From positions 186,001 to 250,000 of the forward strand of contig NZ_CAKXZS010000016.1 of NCBI RefSeq assembly GCF_935822925.1: 64,000 nucleotides of DNA, read 5' to 3'. The translations under genes and the position numbers were made by a program. This DNA is from Mesorhizobium ventifaucium. Lineage in GTDB: Bacteria > Pseudomonadota > Alphaproteobacteria > Rhizobiales > Rhizobiaceae. Of the stretch, positions 8,275-16,706 are shown in pieces. Positions within the stretch are counted from its first letter, which is position 1, and every line of letters starts with the position of its first letter. The notes beneath the pieces were generated by a model that had not been told where the DNA came from, made no database searches, and worked only from the letters and a program-made list of their open reading frames with translations.

Positions 8275-9672
8275 CTATTTGATCATTGCCTTTTCGGCGG
8301 CTCCCACTTCGCGGACCGACGCCTCGAAAGCATGGTTGAGGGCAAAATCGACGCCCTCAAGTTCGACCTTCGCTGGTACGCGCAGGAGGTTCATGCTGTT
8401 GAGGATCTTGCAGACGACAAAGGTAGGGGCGAAACCGAGCACGAACATCAGCACTGCACCAGCGAAGTTGCCGAGCGGGTTGATATGCGCGAAGCCCTCA
8501 TAGGGCGAGGACGGCTGTCCCCACAGCATGAAGCCCGCCACCACGACACCGAGGAAGCCGCCATAACCGTGCACGGCAACAGCGCCCACCGCATCATCGA
8601 TCTTGAAGCGGCGCTCGACGAAATAGTGCAGCTTGTAGCAGATGGTCGGGACGATCGCGCCGATCAGCAGTGCCTGGATCGGGTGATAGAGGTCGTTGCC
8701 GGCCGACGTTGAGATAACGCCGCAAAGCCCCATGGAGAATGTCCAGAACGGGTCGCCTTTGGAGACGATGTAGCCGGCCAGCATACCGCCCGACAGCGAC
8801 ATCAGGAAGTTGAAGGTGATCGCCGAGAGCGTGGTCGGCGCGAGATAGATGTTGGTCGCCGTCCAGGTCTCGCCGGTGATCTGGCCGGCAATTGTGGCCG
8901 GGCTGATCAGCGGAATGTTGCACGCGGCATAGAAGCCCCAGAAGCCGGTGAAGATCAGAAACAGCCCGATCGTGACAAGCCAGACATTGTGGGGTGGGAT
9001 GTCGCGCGCCGTGCCGTCGGCCCTGAACTTGCCGATGCGCGGACCCAGCACGATAAGAAAGGCGAGCGCCGCTCCGCCCGCGATTGCGTGCACGACTCCC
9101 GATGCATAGGCATCATGATAGCCCCAGAGCTTCACCATCCAGCCTTGCGGATGCCAGCCCCAGGACGCATCGAGGATCCACAGGACCGAACCGACCAGCA
9201 CCGCGACAATCCAGAACGCACCCGAGCGCACGCGTTCTATGATCGAACCCGAGATGATCGACGCCGTCGTGATGGAGAACAGCAGGAAGGCGCCCCAGAA
9301 CACGCCGTTAAGGCGATGCCACAGCGCGGCATCGGTAGGGGTGACCCCCGTCTCGCCTGGATTGACACCGGAGAGGTGGGTGCCCATCAGCGGATTCCAT
9401 GGTTCGGCAAATGGTGCGGTGACAAGTCCGCCGGTGATGCCCGGCCCATTGGGGAAGCCGAAATAGATCCACCAGCCGAAAAAATAGAACGTGATCGTGA
9501 CGAGCGGGATCGCCATCGCGTTCTTCATAAGCGTTTTCAGATGATTGCGCCGGCGCGACACGCCGACCTCGTACATGCAGAACCCGACATGGATCAGGAA
9601 CATCATGACGATCGTCACCCAGTAATAGAATTCCGTGAAAATAGTCGTTAGAGCGTTGAGATTCCCTTCCAT
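8275..9672 (-). CDS. amt: Ammonium transporter family protein, likely methylammonium uptake
   Basis: This 465-residue polytopic protein has the features of Amt channels. The twin pore histidines are in GVVHAIAGG (His195) and VAVHGYGG (His368), and the conserved aspartate lies eight residues before the first histidine (Asp187). About eleven hydrophobic segments are visible, and no classical signal peptide. Amt proteins conduct ammonium or methylammonium across the inner membrane. Because the gene lies between the N-methylglutamate and dimethylamine genes, methylammonium is the likely cargo or sensed ligand. A GGAGGGGA ribosome site lies just upstream. It is divergent from dmmD, sharing a 166-base promoter region. 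Confidence 0.88.
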   Translation of the reverse strand: MEGNLNALTTIFTEFYYWVTIVMMFLIHVGFCMYEVGVSRRRNHLKTLMKNAMAIPLVTITFYFFGWWIYFGFPNGPGITGGLVTAPFAEPWNPLMGTHLSGVNPGETGVTPTDAALWHRLNGVFWGAFLLFSITTASIISGSIIERVRSGAFWIVAVLVGSVLWILDASWGWHPQGWMVKLWGYHDAYASGVVHAIAGGAALAFLIVLGPRIGKFRADGTARDIPPHNVWLVTIGLFLIFTGFWGFYAACNIPLISPATIAGQITGETWTATNIYLAPTTLSAITFNFLMSLSGGMLAGYIVSKGDPFWTFSMGLCGVISTSAGNDLYHPIQALLIGAIVPTICYKLHYFVERRFKIDDAVGAVAVHGYGGFLGVVVAGFMLWGQPSSPYEGFAHINPLGNFAGAVLMFVLGFAPTFVVCKILNSMNLLRVPAKVELEGVDFALNHAFEASVREVGAAEKAMIK

Positions 9673-9710
9673 TTCATGTCCCCTCCGTTTAGTTGCGTTC
9701 CTTGCCTCTG

Positions 9711-9730
9711 AGTAAAACTTTTTGCATCTT
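9711..9730 (-). promoter_or_regulatory. Operator-like motif upstream of amt
   Basis: AGTAAAACTTTTTGCATCTT lies 39-58 bases before the amt start and matches 15 of 20 positions of the palindromic site upstream of mgsA, in the same orientation. It is a weaker palindrome than that site. A common regulator of the two minus-strand transcription units is suggested. Confidence 0.4.
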
Positions 9731-9838
9731 AGTATTGCGCGCTTTTGGAGTTTTGAGTCAATATGGCGCGGACCGTCACTGGGCTTCAGTGCCCTTTAGC
9801 GGCGAAACGCCGGCAATCGTGTGAGGAGAAGCAAGTCC

Positions 9839-10972
9839 ATGACCGCATCCTGGAGATTTTCGACCTTGGCGGATCGCCATCGTGCGCTCGGTTCGAAGCT
9901 CGAAGACTGGAGCGGGATGGGCACCGCCTGGACCTACGACAAGGACGCTGACGAGGAGTATGTCGCCATCCGCACCAAAGCCGGGCTGATGGATGTCTCG
10001 GGCCTGAAGAAGGTCCACATCACCGGGCCGCATGCCTCGCATCTGATCGACCTCGCGACGACGCGCGATGTGGAAAAGATCTATCCCGGCAAATCGGCCT
10101 ATGCCTGCATGCTGAACGAGGCCGGCAAGTTCATCGACGACTGCATCCTCTACCGCACCGGCCCGAATGCCTGGATGGTCGTGCACGGTTCTGGCACCGG
10201 CCACGAGGAGTTGCAGCGGGCGGCCATGGGCCGCGATGTCTCGCTGCGTTTTGATGACAATCTGCACGACCTCTCGCTGCAGGGGCCGACATCAGTCGAT
10301 TATCTGGCAAAGCATGTGCCGGGCATTCGCGACCTCAACTATTTCCACCACATGCAGACCCGGCTGTTCGGTTTTCCGGTGATGATCTCGCGCACCGGCT
10401 ACACCGGCGAACGCGGCTACGAGATCTTCTGCCGTGGCCAGGATGCCGGCACGATCTGGGACACCATTCTCGACGAGGGCAAGAGCGCCGGCATCATCCC
10501 CTGCCGGTTCACCACGCTCGACATGCTGCGTGTCGAGAGCTACCTCTTGTTCTACCCCTACGACAATTCGCAGAAATATCCGTTCGAGAACGAAGGCCCC
10601 GGCGATACGCTGTGGGAGCTCGGCCTCGACTTCACCGTCAGCCCCGGCAAGACAGGCTTTCGCGGCGCCGAGGAGCACTACCGCCTCAAGGGCAAGGAGC
10701 GGTTCAAGATCTTCGGCGTGCTGCTCGAAGGCAAGGAGCCCGCCGACGAGGGCGCGCCGGTCTATCGCGACGGCAAAAAGGTCGGCGTGGTGACCTGCGC
10801 CATGTATTCGCCGCTGGTCAAGAAATCGATGGGCATTGCCCGGCTCGATGTCGACTGCGCCGTCCAGGGCACCAGGCTCGAGATCCGCAACAAGAGCGGC
10901 GCCATCAGCGCGACGGCTGAGCCGCTTCCATTCGATGATCCGAAGAAGACCAAGCGTACGGCGAAAGGCTGA
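9839..10972 (+). CDS. dmmD: GcvT-like subunit of dimethylamine monooxygenase
   Basis: The 377 residues belong to the aminomethyltransferase (GcvT) folate-binding family. They show LHDLSLQGPTSVDYL, the hallmark SRTGYTGERGYEIF, and a C-terminal KKVGVVTCAMYSPLVKKSMG barrel. The ATG at 9839 is preceded ten bases upstream by GAGGAG; a GTG at 9821 in the same frame lies on that site and is rejected. In characterised heme-dependent oxidative demethylases, a subunit of this type binds tetrahydrofolate and captures the formaldehyde released. The gene leads the cluster D-A-B-C, the order reported for dimethylamine monooxygenase in marine alphaproteobacteria. Confidence 0.85.
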   Translation: MTASWRFSTLADRHRALGSKLEDWSGMGTAWTYDKDADEEYVAIRTKAGLMDVSGLKKVHITGPHASHLIDLATTRDVEKIYPGKSAYACMLNEAGKFIDDCILYRTGPNAWMVVHGSGTGHEELQRAAMGRDVSLRFDDNLHDLSLQGPTSVDYLAKHVPGIRDLNYFHHMQTRLFGFPVMISRTGYTGERGYEIFCRGQDAGTIWDTILDEGKSAGIIPCRFTTLDMLRVESYLLFYPYDNSQKYPFENEGPGDTLWELGLDFTVSPGKTGFRGAEEHYRLKGKERFKIFGVLLEGKEPADEGAPVYRDGKKVGVVTCAMYSPLVKKSMGIARLDVDCAVQGTRLEIRNKSGAISATAEPLPFDDPKKTKRTAKG

Positions 10973-10986
10973 GGCATACTGAGAGA

Positions 10987-11583
10987 ATGGCAGCGAAAAG
11001 CATCATCAGCCGGCCGGTCTACGGAACCCTGTCCCCGCAGCCCGGCAAGCACCATCTTTTTGTGGCGGATGCAGAAGGAGCGCTGGCCATAACAGACCTG
11101 GCCGCCAAGGCGCCCTATGGTTTCTTTGCCGATGCCCACATCATCTTCATCCCCGGCCAGGATGGCAGACATGTCGCCGCGCTCGAAGCGCTGAAGCCGG
11201 CGCAGTTCTATCAGGGGCCTTCCTTCGCCAGTGCCTTGCCGCGGCTGAAACAGACCTTGGCCAACGCGCATATGGGCCTGCGCCTCTATCTCGCCGGCAC
11301 CGAAGGGCTGATCGGCCAGGCCATGCAGGCGGCGCTCGAAGCCGGCATCGACCACACCGCGATCCAGACCGAGCACCGCGGCTCGCTGGCGCGCCGCATC
11401 CAATGCGTGCATTGCAAGGGCATCACCGAAAAGGTGACGACGCAGCCTGCAACCTGTTCGCATTGTGGCCTGCTTCTTCTGGTACGCGATCACTATTCCA
11501 GGCGCCTCGCGGCATTCCAGGGCGTTTGCATCAATGCGGAAGACCGCAGCGAAATTCCTCCGACGGAGGAGATCTTTCGATGA
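10987..11583 (+). CDS. dmmA: Dimethylamine monooxygenase small zinc-ribbon subunit
   Basis: This 198-residue protein has no enzyme domain that I can see. Its clearest feature is a paired cysteine knuckle near the C-terminus, Cys140-x2-Cys143 and Cys157-x2-Cys160, which would bind a metal as a zinc ribbon or rubredoxin-like site. Size and order match the DmmA family subunit. A site of this type could hold zinc structurally or carry electrons between reductase and heme subunit; sequence alone cannot decide. The gene starts 14 bases after dmmD, and its last four bases (ATGA) contain the dmmB start. Confidence 0.82.
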   Translation: MAAKSIISRPVYGTLSPQPGKHHLFVADAEGALAITDLAAKAPYGFFADAHIIFIPGQDGRHVAALEALKPAQFYQGPSFASALPRLKQTLANAHMGLRLYLAGTEGLIGQAMQAALEAGIDHTAIQTEHRGSLARRIQCVHCKGITEKVTTQPATCSHCGLLLLVRDHYSRRLAAFQGVCINAEDRSEIPPTEEIFR

Positions 11584-12545
11584 GCACCGGCACCACCAAG
11601 CTTGACGTCGTGGTGAGCGATGTCGTCCCGGTCAACGAATTGGTCACGCGCTTCCATTTCCGCAGGCGCGACGGGCAACTTTTGCCGACATTCTCCGGCG
11701 GCGCCCACGTCGTCGTCGAAATGCGCGATGGTGAGCGGACCCGGCTCAATCCCTATTCGCTGATGGGTTCGCCGCTCGACACGCGCGAATACACCATCTC
11801 GGTGCGCCGCGACGATGCCGGCCGCGGTGGCTCGCTGTTCATGCACAGGCATGTCAGGCCCGGCATGGAGATGGTGATCAGCTACCCCGTCAACCTGTTC
11901 TCGCTCGACCTGCGCGCCAGGAAGCACCTGATGCTGGCCGGCGGCATCGGCATCACGCCTTTCATGGCGCAGACCGCGCAGCTGGCAGCGGAAGGCGGCA
12001 ATTTCGAGCTGCATTACACCTGCCGCACCGCCTCGCTCGGCACCTATGCCGATGTGCTCAAAGAGCGCTACGACCGCCGCGTCAGGCTCTATCACGACGA
12101 CCGCGACGAGCGCATCGAGCTCGACCGGCTGCTGTCGTCGCAGCCGCTTGGCACGCATCTCTACGTCTGCGGCCCGTCGGGCATGATCGGCTGGGTGCGC
12201 GACCGCGCTGCTGCCTTGGGGTGGCCGACCGAGACAGTCCATTTCGAGCATTTCGCCGCTCCGCAGCCCGGCGCGCCGTTCGACGTGACGCTGGCCCTGA
12301 GCGGCAAGTCGATCCGCGTCGGCGAGCAGCAGAGCCTGCTCGAAGCGATCGAGGCCGCCGGCGTCGATCCACCCTATCTCTGCCGCGGCGGCGTCTGCGG
12401 CCAGTGCGAAACCAATGTCATCGCGCATGACGGCAAATTCATCCACAACGACCACTGGCTGAGCGAGGAAGAGCACCGATCCTGCAAGAAGATCATGCCC
12501 TGCGTCTCGCGCTTCGAGGGCAGGTCGCTGGTGCTGGAAAGATAG
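11580..12545 (+). CDS. dmmB: Flavin/2Fe-2S reductase subunit of dimethylamine monooxygenase
   Basis: The 321 residues form a phthalate-dioxygenase-reductase type electron-transfer protein. An N-terminal flavin barrel contains LNPYSLMG, then comes a nucleotide-binding domain with LAGGIGITPFMAQ, and last a plant-type ferredoxin domain with C-x4-C-x2-C (Cys268, 273, 276) and a further cysteine near 302-308. It would carry electrons from NAD(P)H to the heme subunit. The start overlaps the dmmA stop as ATGA, and GGAGGAG lies about ten bases upstream. A longer open frame upstream overlaps dmmA and lacks the family start. Confidence 0.9.
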   Translation: MSTGTTKLDVVVSDVVPVNELVTRFHFRRRDGQLLPTFSGGAHVVVEMRDGERTRLNPYSLMGSPLDTREYTISVRRDDAGRGGSLFMHRHVRPGMEMVISYPVNLFSLDLRARKHLMLAGGIGITPFMAQTAQLAAEGGNFELHYTCRTASLGTYADVLKERYDRRVRLYHDDRDERIELDRLLSSQPLGTHLYVCGPSGMIGWVRDRAAALGWPTETVHFEHFAAPQPGAPFDVTLALSGKSIRVGEQQSLLEAIEAAGVDPPYLCRGGVCGQCETNVIAHDGKFIHNDHWLSEEEHRSCKKIMPCVSRFEGRSLVLER

Positions 12546-12554
12546 GAGGCGAGC

Positions 12555-13595
12555 TTGGGCATCACCTTTCGCAAGGAAACGTTCCGCGACGACTTCACCT
12601 TCAAAAACAGCCCGGAGCACATCAGGCGGTTTCCGTTCCCGTTCCACGAAGACAGCTACATGTATGCGGTCAATATCGAGCCGCATGTTCTGGGGCCGAA
12701 GGGCAGCGTGCTCGAAACCCTGATCGACGTCGACGAGCATTATGTCGCCGAGATGCAGGACCGCGCGCTGGTGCTGGCGGAAGACCCGCTGCGCTGCCAG
12801 TCGCTGCCGCATATGACGCTAGCCGGCTGGGACCTGCTCGAACTCCTGATGGAGCAGCAGGCGCTCGGCTATCCCGAGCATTTCACGCTGACGCGCGACG
12901 GCGACAGATGGCGCTGGATCAACCGGCCGCTCGGCATCGACGACAGCTTCACCTTCGGCGACGTATCGACGCTGCCCTATGGGCCGATGGAATACATCAC
13001 GCGCCAATCACAAGGCGATTTCTGCATCCTCGACCAGCGTGACGGCAATCTGTGGATGGATGCCGGCATGGTCACCACCCAGGCCGACTGGTCGCTCGAT
13101 TTCGACATCGGCATGAACTTCTTCGAGTGGCACGCGCCGGTGCCGCTGGCGCACGAGAAGGGCATATTCGTCCGGGCGCTGAAATTCCTCACCAACATCC
13201 AGCAAGGCAAGCCGGCGCGGCGGCTGAACTGGACGATGACGATCAATCCGCGCCTCGACACCAGCCCGGAAAATTATCACAAATGGGGTCCGGACCGGAC
13301 AACGGTGACGCCCGAAAACGTTGGCGACAAGGTCCATCTGCGTGTCGAATTGCAGAGCTTCTGGCGGCTGCCGCGCTCGAACGGCATCGTCTTCCCGATC
13401 CGCTGTTATCTCATCAAGATGGACGAGCTGGTGACCCAGCCGAAATGGGCGCGGCGCCTGCACCGCGTCATCCGCGACCTTCCCGAAGAGCTCGCCAATT
13501 ACAAAGGCCTGACACGCTACCGCGCGACGCTGGTCGAATGGCTGTCGAAGCTCGACGACGGCAGCCCGACATCGCCCGGCTTCGGGCCGGACTAA
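12555..13595 (+). CDS. dmmC: Heme-dependent oxidative N-demethylase catalytic subunit (DUF3445-type)
   Basis: This 346-residue protein matches the DUF3445 family, whose characterised member is a heme-containing PAS-fold oxidative N-demethylase. Recognisable segments are RRFPFPFHEDSYMYAVNIEP, QSLPHMTLAGWDLLELL, VREPLGIDDS-like RPLGIDDSFTFGDV, and the conserved ERQSFWRLPRS-type stretch ELQSFWRLPRSNGIVF. It would hydroxylate the N-methyl group of dimethylamine, releasing methylamine and formaldehyde. Translation most likely starts at TTG (12555), five bases after a perfect AGGAGG that overlaps the dmmB stop. I see no ATG alternative that keeps the N-terminus. Confidence 0.87.
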   Translation: MGITFRKETFRDDFTFKNSPEHIRRFPFPFHEDSYMYAVNIEPHVLGPKGSVLETLIDVDEHYVAEMQDRALVLAEDPLRCQSLPHMTLAGWDLLELLMEQQALGYPEHFTLTRDGDRWRWINRPLGIDDSFTFGDVSTLPYGPMEYITRQSQGDFCILDQRDGNLWMDAGMVTTQADWSLDFDIGMNFFEWHAPVPLAHEKGIFVRALKFLTNIQQGKPARRLNWTMTINPRLDTSPENYHKWGPDRTTVTPENVGDKVHLRVELQSFWRLPRSNGIVFPIRCYLIKMDELVTQPKWARRLHRVIRDLPEELANYKGLTRYRATLVEWLSKLDDGSPTSPGFGPD

Positions 13596-13726
13596 GGAGC
13601 TTGCACCGGCGCTTCCGATCACCTGAGAAGATTTTTGACCCCGCACCGATGATTTCCGACCGCCTGCGCTGTCCTTGTCAATGGGCGTGGCTGGATGGTC
13701 CAGCTGCCCGGACAGCAAGGTGGTCC

Positions 13727-14472
13727 ATGAGATTGTTACAAGGTCAGAATGTCGTCGTCGTTGGAGGCAGCCGTGGTGTCGGCCGCTCGATCGCAGAAGC
13801 CGCCCTCAGCGAGGGAGCGACGGTCCTCGCAGTCGCCCGCAGCGAACAGACCCTGGCGGCATTTGCCCGGGAGACTTCGAGCGTGAAGGCGTTCGCGGTC
13901 GATGCGACTGTGGACACCGCTCCCAATCAGGTCTTCGCCGCGCTGGAACCGGACGTCCTGGTGATATGCGCAGGCGCTCTTGCCCCCTCCGCGCCCCTAC
14001 ATGAACAGAACTGGGCGGCGTTCTCCGCAAACTGGGAAACGGACGTCAAGTCGTCGTTTCTGTTTTGCAAGGCCGCGCTTCGGCGTCCGCTCAAACCGGG
14101 CGCCCGGATTGTCCTGATCTCCAGCGGCGCGGCCTTGACGGGGGGCCACCGAATTCCGGCGGCTATGCCGGCGCAAAACGCATGCAGATGTTCCTGGCCG
14201 GTCATAGCCAGAAGGACTCGGATCGGCGCGGTCTCGACCTGCGCTTCATGGCGCTTGCGCCTATGCGCATCATGCCAGGGACCGGCGTGGGCGACGCCGG
14301 CATCGAGAGCATTTCGGCCTATATGGGCATCCGGCCCATGGAGTTCATCGCGGGCATCCTCGACATGCAGACGCCGGCCGACGTCGGACGGGCGGTGGTG
14401 GCACTCGCCACCCAAAAACCGCAAGGGTGTTCCTTTGCGGTGAGCGCGAGCGGACTTGCGCCGGCCGCCTGA
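13727..14472 (+). pseudogene. Short-chain dehydrogenase/reductase with frameshift
   Basis: The first frame begins MRLLQGQNVVVVGG and has the nucleotide motif GGSRGVG, then VLVICAGAL and the catalytic serine region IVLISSGAAL. After a run of six guanines at 14140-14145 the homology moves to another frame, which carries the catalytic YAGAK and ends QGCSFAVSASGLAP. Restoring one base in the G run would rebuild a protein of about 248 residues. Either the gene is inactive or the run was misread. Its substrate is unknown, and it stands between dmmC and a damaged sigma factor gene. Confidence 0.7.
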
Positions 14473-14582
14473 GACGCGCGTAATGCAAGCTCAAAATTGC
14501 CGGATCCGCATGACAGACCCGCAGGCACCTCTCAAGCCGGTACGTCAGCCGGGCCAGCCGATCCTCGATCGGCTGGCCTTAA

Positions 14583-15543
14583 CAGTTCACGGCGGCCCAT
14601 CGCCGGGAGCTCAAGCTCCATTGCTATCGCATGATGGGCTCGCTGCACGAGGCGGACGACCTTGTCCAGGAAACGCTTCTGCGCGCCTGGCGCGCAAGAT
14701 CGGGAGTTCGATGGGCGGGGTTCGGTTCGCGGTTGGCTCTACACGATCGCGACCAACTCTCGCCTCAACGCGCTCAAGGCCAGGTCGAGGGCGAATCGCA
14801 TTCTCCAGCAGCCTGGACGGCCGGCTTCCCACGGGATGGCCACCGGCGGCCCTGCAGCCGAGGTCACCTGGTTGGAGCCTTACCCGGACGCAGAGCTGCC
14901 AAGCCTCGCTGATGGTGAGCCAGGTCTGGAAGCGCGCTACGAGACCCGCGAAGCCGTCCAACTCGCTTTCGTAGCCGCGATCCAGGATCTGCCGCCCAGG
15001 CAGCGCGCCGCTCTACTGCTTTCCGACGTCGTGGGCTGGTCGGCTGTCGAAACGGCGGGATTGCTGGGCGGATCGACGGTTTCGATCAACAGCGCATTGC
15101 AGCGGACCCGCGTAACCCTTGCGGCGCGATATCCCCAAGGACGTCCCATCCATCGATCGAAGCCCAACCCCGAGGAAGGCCTGCTGCTCGAACGTTACAT
15201 GCAAGCCTGGCAGGCCGCCAATCTCGACAGCCTGATCGAGCTCCTGCGTGAGGACGCCACCTATCGCATGCCGCCTTGGCGGGAATGGTATCGAGGACGC
15301 GGGGCGATCCGCGCTTTCCTCGAGACCATCTGGGGCAATTTTGCGGGCTTCCGCACCGTGGCCATCGGAGCCAATGCCCAGCCGGCGGTCGGGGTCTATT
15401 CCAGCAGCCACAATGACCCTGCGTGGCGAGCCCATTCGCTGCATGTGATTGAGCCCGCTGAGGGTGGTATCGCCGCTCTGACGATCTATGTGCCGCCGCT
15501 CGGCCCCAGTTTGTTTGCGGCGTTCGGCCTGCCGCCAGCCTAG
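14583..15543 (+). pseudogene. ECF sigma factor with SnoaL-like C-terminal domain, damaged N-terminus
   Basis: Region 2 of an ECF sigma factor is readable ([26 protein letters not shown]), but the frame opens directly after a TAA at 14580 with no start codon. It shifts frame near 14700 before continuing as [19 protein letters not shown]. The rest is intact: linker [11 protein letters not shown], region 4 LPPRQRAALLLSDVVGWSA, and an NTF2/SnoaL-like domain from about 15180 onward (LLLERYMQAWQAANLDSLIE). Such extensions modulate sigma activity in related families. Two lesions make a pseudogene the likely reading. The TAG stop is the first codon of a repeat. Confidence 0.7.
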
Positions 15544-15665
15544 AGCAATTCCAGGAAAAGTGCGAAACGGTTTTGCCGGGAAAGCGGATAGCGCTTCCCT
15601 AGGGAATTGCGCATAAACAAAGAGATAGAGCGGTTCTGCGTTTCCGTGAAACGATGACCGCTATG
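15541..15665 (+). repeat. TAGAGC-type intergenic repeat, long form
   Basis: It starts TAGAGCAATTCC, contains GGAAAAGTGCGAAACGGTTTT, and ends with a second arm AGATAGAGCGG...TTTCCGTGAAACG...ACCGCT. The element is related to the short one at 3520-3570. I know this family from spaces between genes in Mesorhizobium and relatives. It fills most of the gap between the damaged sigma gene and the XRE regulator. Confidence 0.7.
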
Positions 15666-15745
15666 GTCTGGGCCTGTAACATTCCATCCGGCCGCTTCGC
15701 GGCCACGGGGCTCAATGAGGGGACTTCGCTTGCGTCCGAACCCGC

Positions 15746-16456
15746 TCAAACCGCGCTACTCTGCGGATAGCAGATGATCGAGAGATAGCGCATCGGCAGT
15801 TGCGTCAGCTGTTCCGGGCCGTGTGGCGCGTCGGCGTCGAAGAACAGGCTGTCGCCGGGTTTCATCGGATAAAGATTGCTGCCGTGCCGGTAAACGACCT
15901 CGCCTTCGAGCATGTAGAGGAACTCCATGCCCTCGTGCTGGAAGGTCGGAAACACGTCGGAATCCTCGGTCAGCGTGATCAGATAGGGCTCGACGACGAC
16001 GCCGCTGGTGTTCGACCCGATATGGCCGAGCAGGTTGTACTGATGGCCGGCGCGCGTACCCCGCCGCTCGACATCGAGGCCTTGGCCGGCCTTGACGAAG
16101 ACAGCGCTGCGTTCTTCCTCGAAACGGCGGAAGAAAGCGGTGACCGGAACGCCGAGCGCCCGCGACAGCGCCTGCAAGGTGGTCAGCGACGGCGAGGTGA
16201 TGCCGTTTTCGATCTTCGACAGCATACCAAGCGAAATATCGGTGGCAGCCGCAAGATCGGCGACGGTGATGCCGAGTTTTTTGCGAAACGCCCGCACCTC
16301 GCGACCGATCGCCACCTCGAGGACTTTTTCGCGTGTGTCGCGAACGGCGTGCGGGTCCTGGGTCAGTGGCGTCGGGATTGTTGCTACGCCCTTCGGCGAT
16401 GGCTTGGCCTTCGAGGGGGATGCCCCATTCCTGGAATTGAAAGCTTTTTTCGCCAT
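15746..16456 (-). CDS. XRE-family transcriptional regulator with cupin sensor domain
   Basis: The 236 residues have a lysine-rich start, an XRE helix-turn-helix at about residues 55-105 (DLAAATDISLGMLSKIENG) and a C-terminal cupin barrel (FQHEGMEFLYMLEGEVVY, MKPGDSLFFDADAPHGP). Regulators of this layout bind a small ligand in the cupin and often control amine or amino-acid catabolism. It is divergent from tmm and follows the dmm cluster, so methylated-amine control is likely. The ATG at 16456 is chosen; an in-frame ATG at 16501 would place the palindrome 16484-16498 inside the gene. Confidence 0.85.
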   Translation of the reverse strand: MAKKAFNSRNGASPSKAKPSPKGVATIPTPLTQDPHAVRDTREKVLEVAIGREVRAFRKKLGITVADLAAATDISLGMLSKIENGITSPSLTTLQALSRALGVPVTAFFRRFEEERSAVFVKAGQGLDVERRGTRAGHQYNLLGHIGSNTSGVVVEPYLITLTEDSDVFPTFQHEGMEFLYMLEGEVVYRHGSNLYPMKPGDSLFFDADAPHGPEQLTQLPMRYLSIICYPQSSAV

Positions 16457-16483
16457 GTCGCCACCCCGGGTTCTGCGGATTAT

Positions 16484-16498
16484 TTCACTCGGGGTGAA
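16484..16498. promoter_or_regulatory. Operator-like palindrome before the XRE regulator
   Basis: TTCAC-TCGGG-GTGAA is a perfect five-base inverted repeat with a five-base centre, 28 bases before the chosen start. Position and symmetry suggest autoregulation or divergent control with tmm. A related GTGAAA half site lies at 16664-16669 upstream of tmm. Confidence 0.45.
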
Positions 16499-16662
16499 CA
16501 TATTCGGCCCGGGGACCTGAGCGCAACCGCGAAGCCACTTTGTCGAACGGCGTGCTCTCCGGTTTTTCAGCCCGCAGCGGTTTTGGCCAGAATCCGATCT
16601 GGTGAACGTGGTTTCAGCAGAAGGCCTGTTGACAGCATCGAAGGGGCAATTACTGTCCTCTC

Positions 16663-16680
16663 AGTGAAATTTGTTTCGTT
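16663..16680 (+). promoter_or_regulatory. Inverted-repeat motif before tmm
   Basis: GTGAAA-TTTG-TTTCGT lies 27-44 bases before the tmm start, with one mismatch between the six-base arms. It resembles the ATGAAA/TTTCAT arms upstream of mgsA, but the spacer is four rather than five. GGAGG at about 16696 is the ribosome site of tmm. Confidence 0.35.
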
Positions 16681-16706
16681 AGGGAAATGAGACCCGGAGG
16701 CCCGCA

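Noticed and set aside
11493..12812. A 439-codon minus-strand open frame across dmmB and dmmC
   Set aside because: It crosses the boundary of two well-supported plus-strand genes and has no family character.
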